Part shown: positions 53,366 through 61,546 of the stretch, piece after piece
Layout: each line of letters opens with the position of its first letter
Numbering within the stretch: the stretch's first letter is position 1
Assembly (NCBI GenBank): GCA_038251405.1
Contig: JBBSBH010000001.1
Span: 186,001 to 250,000, forward strand
Origin: JADJLQ01 sp038251405
GTDB lineage: Bacteria > Bacteroidota > Bacteroidia > Chitinophagales > Saprospiraceae
DNA length: 64,000 nucleotides
Reading direction: 5' to 3'
Notes under the pieces: generated by a model
Database searches by the model: none
What the model was told of the DNA's origin: nothing
Seen by the model: only the letters and a program-made list of their open reading frames with translations
Program-made: the position numbers and the translations under genes

Positions 53366-56300
53366 ATGATGCACTTTACGTTTAAAGGTCTATTAAATAT
53401 CAGAAAAGGTACGATTGTACTCCTGTTAAGTTTGATTGCTCAACAATTAACTTCTCAGTGTCTTCCTAATTCTATTACTACTGCAGATGGAGAAACGGAG
53501 ATATTTGCATGCTCTGGAGACGGTAAACCTGATAATTATTCATTTATTAAATCTGATACTTCTAATAATAAATATGCTTTCGTATTAGCTGACGGCGGTG
53601 ATAATATCTTAAAAGTTCAAACATCTCCTCAATTTGATTTTGATGGGCCACAGCCTGCCCTATTAAGAGTTTGGGGAGTTTCTTATTCTGATACAATTGC
53701 TTTTACTATTGGACAAGATGTCTCTACCATTAGAGCCGTACAAGGATGTGTAAGACTTTCAGAAAATGTAATTCGGGTTATTCGTGATTTTCCTACCGGC
53801 GAGAATGCTTTTTTTGCCAATGGCAGTAGAGATACATTTTATTGCTACAATAATTCGACATTGGATACGGTGATGATGCAAGCCCCGAAAAATGTAACGG
53901 GTAGGCATATTTTTTTAATTACTCTCTTTGATGGCAAATTAATAGATTTTTTTTCTGGAAATATATATGTTATAGACCAACTTCCCAAGGATTCCTATTT
54001 TATTTATGATGTAGCTTTCTCCGGAACATTTACGATTAATAAAAATGACAACATATTTAGTAAAAATATTTCAAATGGATGCTTTTCCATAGGGCAACGA
54101 CCATCCAGAATTGATATTGATACCATCAAAGCGGCTTTGATGATTCCGCTTACCACAAAGAGACTTTTTTGTGTAATGGACGCCAGACAAGATACATTTA
54201 GTGTTGCTTTTAACAATGATATTGCAATTGCATCTGCTTTGATTCTTTTGGATAATCAAAATATATGTCGCCAGATTTCATTGAATAAATCTATACTGCT
54301 GAATAATAATGTACCTGGCAATTATCTTCTTTATGGTGCCAATTATTCAGGAAGGCTACTTTTACATGTCGGAGACACTATAAATATGAGTGGAGCAACT
54401 GAATTGTCAACGGATTGTTTTGAATGGTCTTTAAATAACTTTGCTATTAAACTGGATATACCAAAAGCAGGAAAAATCATCTCCGCATCTGGTGATACCG
54501 TGTTATATGCTTGCCCTGGGGATCGTCTTCCTGACCGTTTTACTTTTTCAGCACTTGGACAATCGGCACTTTCAAATTATGTAATAATAGTGGTTGATAG
54601 TGCTAATAAAGTGATAGCTACTACTAATTTGGATGGATTTGTAGATTTTGAAGGACTCGGTACTGGTAAATGTAAAGCATACGGTGTGTCCTATACCGGG
54701 GATTTATTAGCCGTTGTTGGTTCCCCATTTACGGGTAATATATCCAATGAATGCTTCGCTATAACTCCTAATTATATTAATATTTTTAAAGAAATTACTA
54801 AAGGAGGAACAATAAATCTAAAAGGTGGTGCAACTTCAATCTATGTCTGTAATGAAAATGATTCTATCCGTATGATTGAGTTTGAGAGAAAGAATGCCAG
54901 TAATTCCTTGTACCAATATGTGCTTACATCGGAAAGTGGGGTAGTAATAAATTTTGTAAAAAATGATAGCCTGAGTTTCTATAAATTGCCATTAAGTGCC
55001 ATGAGAATCTACGGTGTAGCTTATTCGGGTAAAATTACCATAGGAATTCAGAGTAATATTTTCGTTTCATCATTTTCTGATGGTTGTTATAGCATTTCAG
55101 AAAATTTTATCCAAGTGCTCAAATTAAGCCCAAACGGGGGTGGTATTCGACTTCCTGATGGTAGCTTTAAAGAATTATTTTGCCCTTCTGATCCGGCAAA
55201 AAAGACACTTACGCTGAGAAACGTAGATGTTACTACTAATCCGTATTCATTTGTGCTCACCGATAGCTCACGCACCATTTTGGATATATTTCAAAATTTT
55301 GTTTACAGTTTTGATTCCTTACCTACAGGACAATATTTTGTGTATGGTGTTTCATATATTGGAAATATTACCATTACTAAAGGTTCTAAATTAGATTTGG
55401 GAAAGTTTTCTTCTGATTGTTTTAATTATAGTCCTTACATCATTGAAATAATAATTGGAGAAATTAATGGTGGTATACTTACTTCTTCAGAAGGTAGTGC
55501 AAATGTATTCACTTGTCCTTCAAATTTGGATCCTGACCCAATCCAAATGATTCCCCTAGGTGCACGATCGCTGGGTTACCGATATGTCATTACAAACGAT
55601 CAGAACATCATCATTGGCTTTAGTCTTATAGATGTGATTGATTTTGGTAACAACCCTATTAATTCCACTTGTAGAGTATATGGAGTAGCCTACAAGGGTG
55701 AGTTTACAGGTGTATTAGGACGTAATGTACTTGAAACATCTTTTTCTCAGGGATGTTATTCGTTATCTAAAAACTTTGTCAGAGTGAGAAAAACAGTCCC
55801 ACCTCCTCATAGATTACTGTATTCAGTAAAAGATTCGGTAATTACCCTTTGCGTGGGGGATTCTCAAGCAGATACTATAAAACTATCTACCTCTGATTCT
55901 ATTGGCTTCAAAACGGTTTATATAGGGGTGGAGGATGGTAAGATTTCACGGATATACAGTAAGAATTTAATTGAGTTTGAGAAAGATACGCCGGGAATTA
56001 CAAAAATCTATTCTTTGATCTTCACAGGTCAGTTATTAGCATCTCCAGGATTAGCTTTGGTGAATGGATTAGCACTTTCTGATGATTGTTTTTCCCTTTC
56101 TTCCAATTTTTTAGTAGTGGATAAGGTGAATAAGGGGCCATTCTGCGTAATTACTTCAAATAAGGATGAAACATGGCTGAGGCAACTAAAAGTTTATCCT
56201 AACCCTGTAAATGGAGCTCAGAGCCTATTGATTGAATTTGAAAATTTGTATTCGGAGAGTATAAAAGCGGAGATCAGTATTTATAATATGAATGGAGTAA

Positions 56301-56440
56301 TGATAAAAAAGATCCCGGTGAGTTTAAAGACCTACAATCAAATAAGAATTCAAACCGATGATATTCCTTCAGGAATCTACACATTAAATATCAATACTCA
56401 AAGGAATTCAGCCGTCAGAAAAATAGTAATTCTAAGGTAA
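53366..56440 (+). CDS. T9SS type A surface protein with eight ~110-residue repeats
   Basis: This is a paralogue of the preceding gene, about 1024 residues from the ATG at 53366 (another ATG at 53369; a GTG at 53357 is less likely). The signal peptide is TIVLLLSLIAQQLTSQ. Eight modules of the same kind follow, for instance YACPGDRLPDRFTF, VDFEGLGTGKCKAYGVSYTG and NECFAITPNYIN, each with the paired cysteines. The third module has lost much of the pattern. The C-terminal T9SS type A sorting domain contains LRQLKVYPNPVNGAQSLL and ends in AVRKIVILR. Likely the same surface role as its neighbour; exported by a T9SS encoded elsewhere. Confidence 0.85.
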   Translation: MMHFTFKGLLNIRKGTIVLLLSLIAQQLTSQCLPNSITTADGETEIFACSGDGKPDNYSFIKSDTSNNKYAFVLADGGDNILKVQTSPQFDFDGPQPALLRVWGVSYSDTIAFTIGQDVSTIRAVQGCVRLSENVIRVIRDFPTGENAFFANGSRDTFYCYNNSTLDTVMMQAPKNVTGRHIFLITLFDGKLIDFFSGNIYVIDQLPKDSYFIYDVAFSGTFTINKNDNIFSKNISNGCFSIGQRPSRIDIDTIKAALMIPLTTKRLFCVMDARQDTFSVAFNNDIAIASALILLDNQNICRQISLNKSILLNNNVPGNYLLYGANYSGRLLLHVGDTINMSGATELSTDCFEWSLNNFAIKLDIPKAGKIISASGDTVLYACPGDRLPDRFTFSALGQSALSNYVIIVVDSANKVIATTNLDGFVDFEGLGTGKCKAYGVSYTGDLLAVVGSPFTGNISNECFAITPNYINIFKEITKGGTINLKGGATSIYVCNENDSIRMIEFERKNASNSLYQYVLTSESGVVINFVKNDSLSFYKLPLSAMRIYGVAYSGKITIGIQSNIFVSSFSDGCYSISENFIQVLKLSPNGGGIRLPDGSFKELFCPSDPAKKTLTLRNVDVTTNPYSFVLTDSSRTILDIFQNFVYSFDSLPTGQYFVYGVSYIGNITITKGSKLDLGKFSSDCFNYSPYIIEIIIGEINGGILTSSEGSANVFTCPSNLDPDPIQMIPLGARSLGYRYVITNDQNIIIGFSLIDVIDFGNNPINSTCRVYGVAYKGEFTGVLGRNVLETSFSQGCYSLSKNFVRVRKTVPPPHRLLYSVKDSVITLCVGDSQADTIKLSTSDSIGFKTVYIGVEDGKISRIYSKNLIEFEKDTPGITKIYSLIFTGQLLASPGLALVNGLALSDDCFSLSSNFLVVDKVNKGPFCVITSNKDETWLRQLKVYPNPVNGAQSLLIEFENLYSESIKAEISIYNMNGVMIKKIPVSLKTYNQIRIQTDDIPSGIYTLNINTQRNSAVRKIVILR

Positions 56441-56459
56441 CTAAATAGAAATCAGTTAT

Positions 56460-56846
56460 TTATTCACCTGCTGAAGGTGCTGGTGCTGAAGCAACTACCA
56501 ACTTTTTCTTCTCTTTAATTCTAGCTTTTTTGCCAGAAAGGGCTCTTAAATAATATAGTTTTGATCTACGAACTTTTCCTCTTTTAATCAAAGTAATTTC
56601 TACGATGCTGGGAGAATTTAACGGGAAGATACGTTCTACTCCTACTCCATTAGATACTTTTCGTATACAAATGGTTTTAGTAAGGCCCTCACCCTGTAGC
56701 TTGATTACATCCCCTTTAAAATTTTGGATTCTCTCTTTATCTCCTTCTATAATTTTATAGCTTACATTAACATTGTCACCGGCTTTTATATCGTGATTAT
56801 TTCGATCTATTAACATTTGTGACTGAACGAATTCTATTGGGCCCAT
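56460..56846 (-). CDS. rplS: 50S ribosomal protein L19
   Basis: L19 sits at the 30S-50S interface. The 128-residue protein shows GDNVNVSYKIIEGDKERIQ, the segment SNGVGVERIFPLNSPSI and VRRSKLYYLRALSGKKARIK, all typical. It has a short C-terminal Ala/Pro extension (VVASAPAPSAGE) beyond the usual end. It is not with rpsP-rimM-trmD here, which is common in Bacteroidota. A TAnnTTTGC box is 18 bases upstream. Confidence 0.96.
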   Translation of the reverse strand: MGPIEFVQSQMLIDRNNHDIKAGDNVNVSYKIIEGDKERIQNFKGDVIKLQGEGLTKTICIRKVSNGVGVERIFPLNSPSIVEITLIKRGKVRRSKLYYLRALSGKKARIKEKKKLVVASAPAPSAGE

Positions 56847-56863
56847 TTTTTAAAATTTAGGCG

Positions 56864-56872
56864 GCAAAAATA
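56864..56872 (-). promoter_or_regulatory. Bacteroidota -7 box of rplS
   Basis: The minus strand reads TATTTTTGC, matching TAnnTTTG, 18 bases before the rplS ATG. Confidence 0.5.
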
Positions 56873-56939
56873 ACCTTTTCTTTCGAATAATAAAAAAATA
56901 ATTGTAACGAGGGTTTATGCAAAAGCCTTGATAAAACTT

Positions 56940-59225
56940 TTATCTGATCAGTGTTGCAAAGCTTTTGATTTCCCTCTCTTCACCCCGATCCGTCCTATAT
57001 CGCACTACACATACGTAAACACCATTCGCTTCTAAAGGTCCGTTATTAAATTTCTTGCCATTCCAGCCCATGATCGGGTCTTCGGAGTAATAGATTTGCT
57101 CACCCCATCTATTATACACTGACATCTTAAAATCTTGCATTCCTACGATAGTTCCAGTACCTAAGTAGATATCATTCACGCCATCATTATTGGGAGTAAA
57201 TGCGTTGGGTAAAAAATAGCTGATATTCAATGAGATATCGAGGGTTTGCTGAGCAGTATCTATGCATCCATTTTCATGCCTGGCTATTTGTGTAATGGTG
57301 TATCTGCCTGTATCTCTGTAAGTATGGGAGGGATTATCTTCATTACTTGCATTTTCATCACCAAAATTCCAACTGACCGAAGTTGCTTTTTGGGCAAGAT
57401 TGGTAAAATGGACAGAAGGGTTTAATGTAGTAATACTGGTAGGGTTATAACTAAAATCTGCCACGGGTCCATCCTGAACCCTTACAAAGGAAGGAAATGA
57501 CTCCCGGGAAACGCAGCCACTGGGTGCTTTTATTATCATTGAAACCGAATACACCCCAGCTTTGGTATAGATATGATCAGCATTTATAGAAACCGTTTTA
57601 CCTCCATCCCCAAAATCCCATTCAACCAGATAGCTGGTATCTAAGGGTAATGATAGATTTTCAAAGTGAATAGAGGCGGGTACACAGGCTCTGAATTTGT
57701 CGGGTAATATATCTAAGATCTGCGGTGCCGGGAAGTAGGCTAAATCCTTTGTTTTACTTGCTTTGCAGATTTTGCCATCTGTTACGGTAAGGGTAATTCC
57801 ATAATTTCCAGGAGTTTTGAATAAATGATTCGGGCTGCGGTTGCTGCTTTGTATTCCATCTTTAAAATCCCAGGTCCAATTTTTTATAGGCGTTTTTGTA
57901 CCTGATGACTTATCCGCAAACTGAATAGGAGCGCTGGAGCATTTATCATATACAAAATCGAAATCTGCAGCAATATCTGATGGAATAATTGTTAAATTCA
58001 CATTGGCGGTGTCACTACAGACGATGGCATTTTTATTTACAATCATTATTCCTGTATAGTCACCTGGCGCAGGAAAGTTAATAGTGGCATTTCGGTCATT
58101 ACTAGTATATATTCCACCATTGGGATTAGTTTTGGATCTGAATTCCCAGTAATACGATTTGATATATTCTTCTCTAAAACTGAGGTTTATAAAAGGTACG
58201 TTGAGATCTCCACAATAATTGACATTAAAACGATCACCAATGGTGGTGTCCGCTTTGATTTTTGCTTCTACTGCTTGCTCACAAATACTGACATTAAATT
58301 GGAAATCGCGATGAATAGTACCTATAAGCTTTCCATTTCTGAATTCCTTAACACAAATACCTACAACATATTGCCCAAGGTTAGGAGGTATGCCTTCAAG
58401 CTTGCCATTAAAACGGTCTAGTTTTAAAACCCCTGGCCCCATAGGGTCATTGGTATTGTAAAAAGGTGAGATAAAATTAACAAGTTGAAACGGAGGCTGG
58501 CAAATTTGAGGATCGGGTTTTACAGAAGTACATCCCACTCCACCACCTAATGGATCATTCGTGCCTGAACCACCGCCCGCAAGAGGAGTACAAAATTCAT
58601 AGATCAATGAATCACCTTCATCATCTATGGCACTATGGTCAAAATCTATAGGAAAATCAGCGCATACAACGATAGGTGGAAAAGATTTAAATCGGGGGCT
58701 ATTATTACATTGAAGTTGAGCTTCCGGACTGATTTCTATAAAAAAGGTAGCACCCGTATTATTGGGATCTATCAGGTTAATAATAGTATTATTTCGGCAA
58801 CATCGCATATAGTAAATCACATAAGTGTCTGTAATCACCGGCAGATTAATGGTGAAGTTATAAGAGGATTCTTCTACACATACATTGGGAGGAATGATAA
58901 GGCACGGATTATTGTCGGGCCGCACTCTTGAAATAAAACCATGATTTACTGTAAATTTATCTACAAAAAAATACCTTGTCCCATTAAACCGATAAACTCC
59001 AAATGTTGCATCCGGATCGTATCCGGCGCCAGAGGGATTGCTGCAATCCCTGTAGATAGAAAGGCTAAGGTCATAAGAACGATTACCACTGCCGGTTGAT
59101 CCACCCGAGCATTCATAATAAAAATCACTGCCAATAATATGTCGGGCTGCCGCTTCAAAGGATAACCCAGATAAAGCAATCGTAAAGTAAAATAATTTAA
59201 AAATTAATTTTCTCTGCACATTCAA
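56940..59225 (-). CDS. T9SS type B PKD-domain surface protein, paralogue 3 of 3
   Basis: This is a 761-residue protein with signal peptide (LFYFTIALSGLSFEAAA). An N-terminal module of about 300 residues begins RHIIGSDFYYECSGGS and contains VYRDC-like SIYRDCSNPSG, RPDNNPCLIIPPNVCVEESS and YYMRCCRNNTIINL. Three to four PKD domains follow (WTWDFKDGIQSSNRSPNHLF, VSWNFGDENASNEDNPSHTY). The gliding-motility-type C-terminal sorting domain (TIGR04131-like, T9SS type B) contains SYFLPNAFTPNNDGVNDIYL and YNRWGEQIYY and ends KSFATLIR. It is 41 bases downstream of its closest paralogue, so it is the third gene of an operon. Probable adhesin or matrix component on the cell surface. Confidence 0.88.
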   Translation of the reverse strand: MNVQRKLIFKLFYFTIALSGLSFEAAARHIIGSDFYYECSGGSTGSGNRSYDLSLSIYRDCSNPSGAGYDPDATFGVYRFNGTRYFFVDKFTVNHGFISRVRPDNNPCLIIPPNVCVEESSYNFTINLPVITDTYVIYYMRCCRNNTIINLIDPNNTGATFFIEISPEAQLQCNNSPRFKSFPPIVVCADFPIDFDHSAIDDEGDSLIYEFCTPLAGGGSGTNDPLGGGVGCTSVKPDPQICQPPFQLVNFISPFYNTNDPMGPGVLKLDRFNGKLEGIPPNLGQYVVGICVKEFRNGKLIGTIHRDFQFNVSICEQAVEAKIKADTTIGDRFNVNYCGDLNVPFINLSFREEYIKSYYWEFRSKTNPNGGIYTSNDRNATINFPAPGDYTGIMIVNKNAIVCSDTANVNLTIIPSDIAADFDFVYDKCSSAPIQFADKSSGTKTPIKNWTWDFKDGIQSSNRSPNHLFKTPGNYGITLTVTDGKICKASKTKDLAYFPAPQILDILPDKFRACVPASIHFENLSLPLDTSYLVEWDFGDGGKTVSINADHIYTKAGVYSVSMIIKAPSGCVSRESFPSFVRVQDGPVADFSYNPTSITTLNPSVHFTNLAQKATSVSWNFGDENASNEDNPSHTYRDTGRYTITQIARHENGCIDTAQQTLDISLNISYFLPNAFTPNNDGVNDIYLGTGTIVGMQDFKMSVYNRWGEQIYYSEDPIMGWNGKKFNNGPLEANGVYVCVVRYRTDRGEEREIKSFATLIR

Positions 59226-59266
59226 TTATTATAATAAAAGGCAAAATAACCAGATTTGAATATAAA

Positions 59267-61546
59267 TCACCGGATTACTGTTGCAAACCCTTTAAGTTCT
59301 TGCTGTTCATCATGATCATTTTTATACTTAACGACACAGACATAGACTCCGTTGGGTACAAGCAGTCCTTTATTCATTTTTTTACCATTCCACGGTTGAC
59401 CGGGGTCAGCGGTCACAAAAATGAGTTCACCCCATCTGTTGAAAATTTGAAGTTCGAAGTCGCGCATACCTGTAAAAGATCCTACTCCGTAGAATTCATC
59501 ATTTACCCCATCATTATTAGGTGTAAAAGCATTGGGTAGAAAATATGAAATATTCAACCCTACTCTCAGTTTTTGAGTGGTAGCATCGGTGCACCCATTT
59601 TCATGATGGGCAGTAAGCATAATCACATAATCACCAGTGTCTTTATAAATGTGAATTGGATTGCGCGTGGTAGATCCTGCATCATCCCCAAAATCCCATT
59701 GGTAACTGATAGCATCTTTGCTCAAATTGGTGAAAGATACTGACGGGTCTTTTGTAGTTGGAAGTTTTGGATCAAATTGGAAATCTGCCTCCGGTCCATT
59801 TTGAATGCTTATAAAATCTGGAAAAGTCTCACTGGTCACACAACCGCTGGGGGCCTTTAGGGTAAGTCTTATCGTATATATGCCAGGCTTTTTATATTCA
59901 TGCACAGCATTAACGGTATTGGCTTTTCCACCATCCCCAAAATCCCATACAATCTCATATGTGGAATCTACCGGTATAGAAAGATTGGCAAAATTGATAG
60001 TAGCTGGTGCGCATGCACGGAACTTATCTGGTAATATATCTAATAATGTAGGTGAAGGGAAATAATTTAATGTTTTAGTTTTAGTTGCTTTACAGATTTT
60101 ACCATCGGAAACAGTAAGCTTTATATCAAAATTTCCAGGTTTTTGAAATAGATGAATAGGGTTTTTTACTACATCGGTCTTCCCATCACCATAGTCCCAA
60201 AGTATTGTTTTTACAGGGGTGATGCTCCCACTTGAAAGATTATTAAATTTTATAGGTGACGCATTGCATTTATCAAAACTAAAATCGAAGTCAGCTTTAA
60301 TGTCAGATGGGACTATATTCAAATCTATAAAGGCGGTATCATTGCAAATGAGGGCATTTCTATTTACAATCATCACCCCTTTATATTGGCCGGGGCTAGC
60401 AAAATTTATTAAAGCATTTCTATCAGTGGAAGTGTAAACAGGCCCTGTATTGTTCTTTAGCTTAAACTCCCAGTAGTAATCTTTAATGTATTGCTCAGTA
60501 AAACTTTCGTTGGTAAAATTGAGACTATTTTCACCACAAAATGTAATTCCAAAACTTTTTCCATCCAATGAGATGGTATCGGATTTTATTTTGGCATGTA
60601 CAGCCTGTTCACAAATCGTAACATTAAATTGAAAATCCCTGTGTAAAGAGCCTATTAGTTTACCATCGCGATACTCATTCACACAAATTCCTACTACATA
60701 TTGGCCAAGATTTTTGGGGTTGCCGGTGAGACGGCCTGTAAAACGATCCAGTTTTAAAACATCTCTGCCAAGAGGATCAGCATAGGTAAACCCAGACACC
60801 GAGTTTAAATAAGTAAAGGGTGGGGGGCATATTCTGGGATCGGGCGTAGGACTGGTGCAGCTTCCTAATCCACCTGGAAAACCAGGTTGTTGGCCAGATC
60901 CACCTCCAGAAAGCAAGGGGCAAAACTCATAAACCAATGAATCACCTTCAGGATCGATAGCGCTATGATCCAGATCGAGCGGATAATCTGCACAAATTAC
61001 AATCGGAGGAAATTCTTTAAATTTTGGGCTTTTATTACAGGTTTGTTGAGCGAATGGTGTGATTTCAATGAAAAAAGTGGACCCCGTAACACCAGGATCA
61101 GGAATATTGAGTATGGTGTTGTTCCGACAGCACTGGATATAAAAAATCACATACGTTTCACTGATCACCGGTAGGTCAATGGTGAAATCGTAATAGGTGG
61201 TCTCCACGCAAACATTTGGTGGAACAATGATGCATGGATTGTTGTCTGGTCTTACGCGGGATACTTTACCATAACCAATATTGAATTGATCTACATAGCG
61301 GTAACCTCTTTGGGGTGAATACGTGTAAATACCAAAAGCGGCGTTTGCATTGAATTGAATAGTAGTGCTGCAATCTCTGTATACATCCAGGTGAAAATTA
61401 AATCGTTTCGTATTACCACCTCTGCCATCTCCCTGGCATTCGTAATAAAAATCACTTCCAATAATATGCCGGGATATTAAAGGAAATTGAAATAGCACCA
61501 ATATACAAGTCAAAATTCCCGGTAATACTTTAGAAACTCGAATCAT
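59267..61546 (-). CDS. T9SS type B PKD-domain surface protein, paralogue 2 of 3
   Basis: This is a 759-residue protein, very similar along its whole length to the gene downstream: signal peptide (GILTCILVLFQFPLIS), RHIIGSDFYYECQGDGRGG, NNPCIIVPPNVCVETTYYDF, YIQCCRNNTILNIPDPG, PKD domains (ILWDYGDGKTDVVKNPIHLF, YQWDFGDDAGSTTRNPIHIY) and the type B sorting domain (YFLPNAFTPNNDGVNDEFYG, end KGFATVIR). The ATG overlaps the stop of the upstream paralogue (61543-61546), so translation is probably coupled. The near-collinearity with its neighbour indicates a fairly recent duplication. Confidence 0.88.
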   Translation of the reverse strand: MIRVSKVLPGILTCILVLFQFPLISRHIIGSDFYYECQGDGRGGNTKRFNFHLDVYRDCSTTIQFNANAAFGIYTYSPQRGYRYVDQFNIGYGKVSRVRPDNNPCIIVPPNVCVETTYYDFTIDLPVISETYVIFYIQCCRNNTILNIPDPGVTGSTFFIEITPFAQQTCNKSPKFKEFPPIVICADYPLDLDHSAIDPEGDSLVYEFCPLLSGGGSGQQPGFPGGLGSCTSPTPDPRICPPPFTYLNSVSGFTYADPLGRDVLKLDRFTGRLTGNPKNLGQYVVGICVNEYRDGKLIGSLHRDFQFNVTICEQAVHAKIKSDTISLDGKSFGITFCGENSLNFTNESFTEQYIKDYYWEFKLKNNTGPVYTSTDRNALINFASPGQYKGVMIVNRNALICNDTAFIDLNIVPSDIKADFDFSFDKCNASPIKFNNLSSGSITPVKTILWDYGDGKTDVVKNPIHLFQKPGNFDIKLTVSDGKICKATKTKTLNYFPSPTLLDILPDKFRACAPATINFANLSIPVDSTYEIVWDFGDGGKANTVNAVHEYKKPGIYTIRLTLKAPSGCVTSETFPDFISIQNGPEADFQFDPKLPTTKDPSVSFTNLSKDAISYQWDFGDDAGSTTRNPIHIYKDTGDYVIMLTAHHENGCTDATTQKLRVGLNISYFLPNAFTPNNDGVNDEFYGVGSFTGMRDFELQIFNRWGELIFVTADPGQPWNGKKMNKGLLVPNGVYVCVVKYKNDHDEQQELKGFATVIR

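Noticed and set aside
56881..56945. CAAAAGC ... GCTTTTG pair before the stop of the type B operon as a terminator
   Set aside because: The spacer is too long (over 30 bases) and part of it is inside the coding region.
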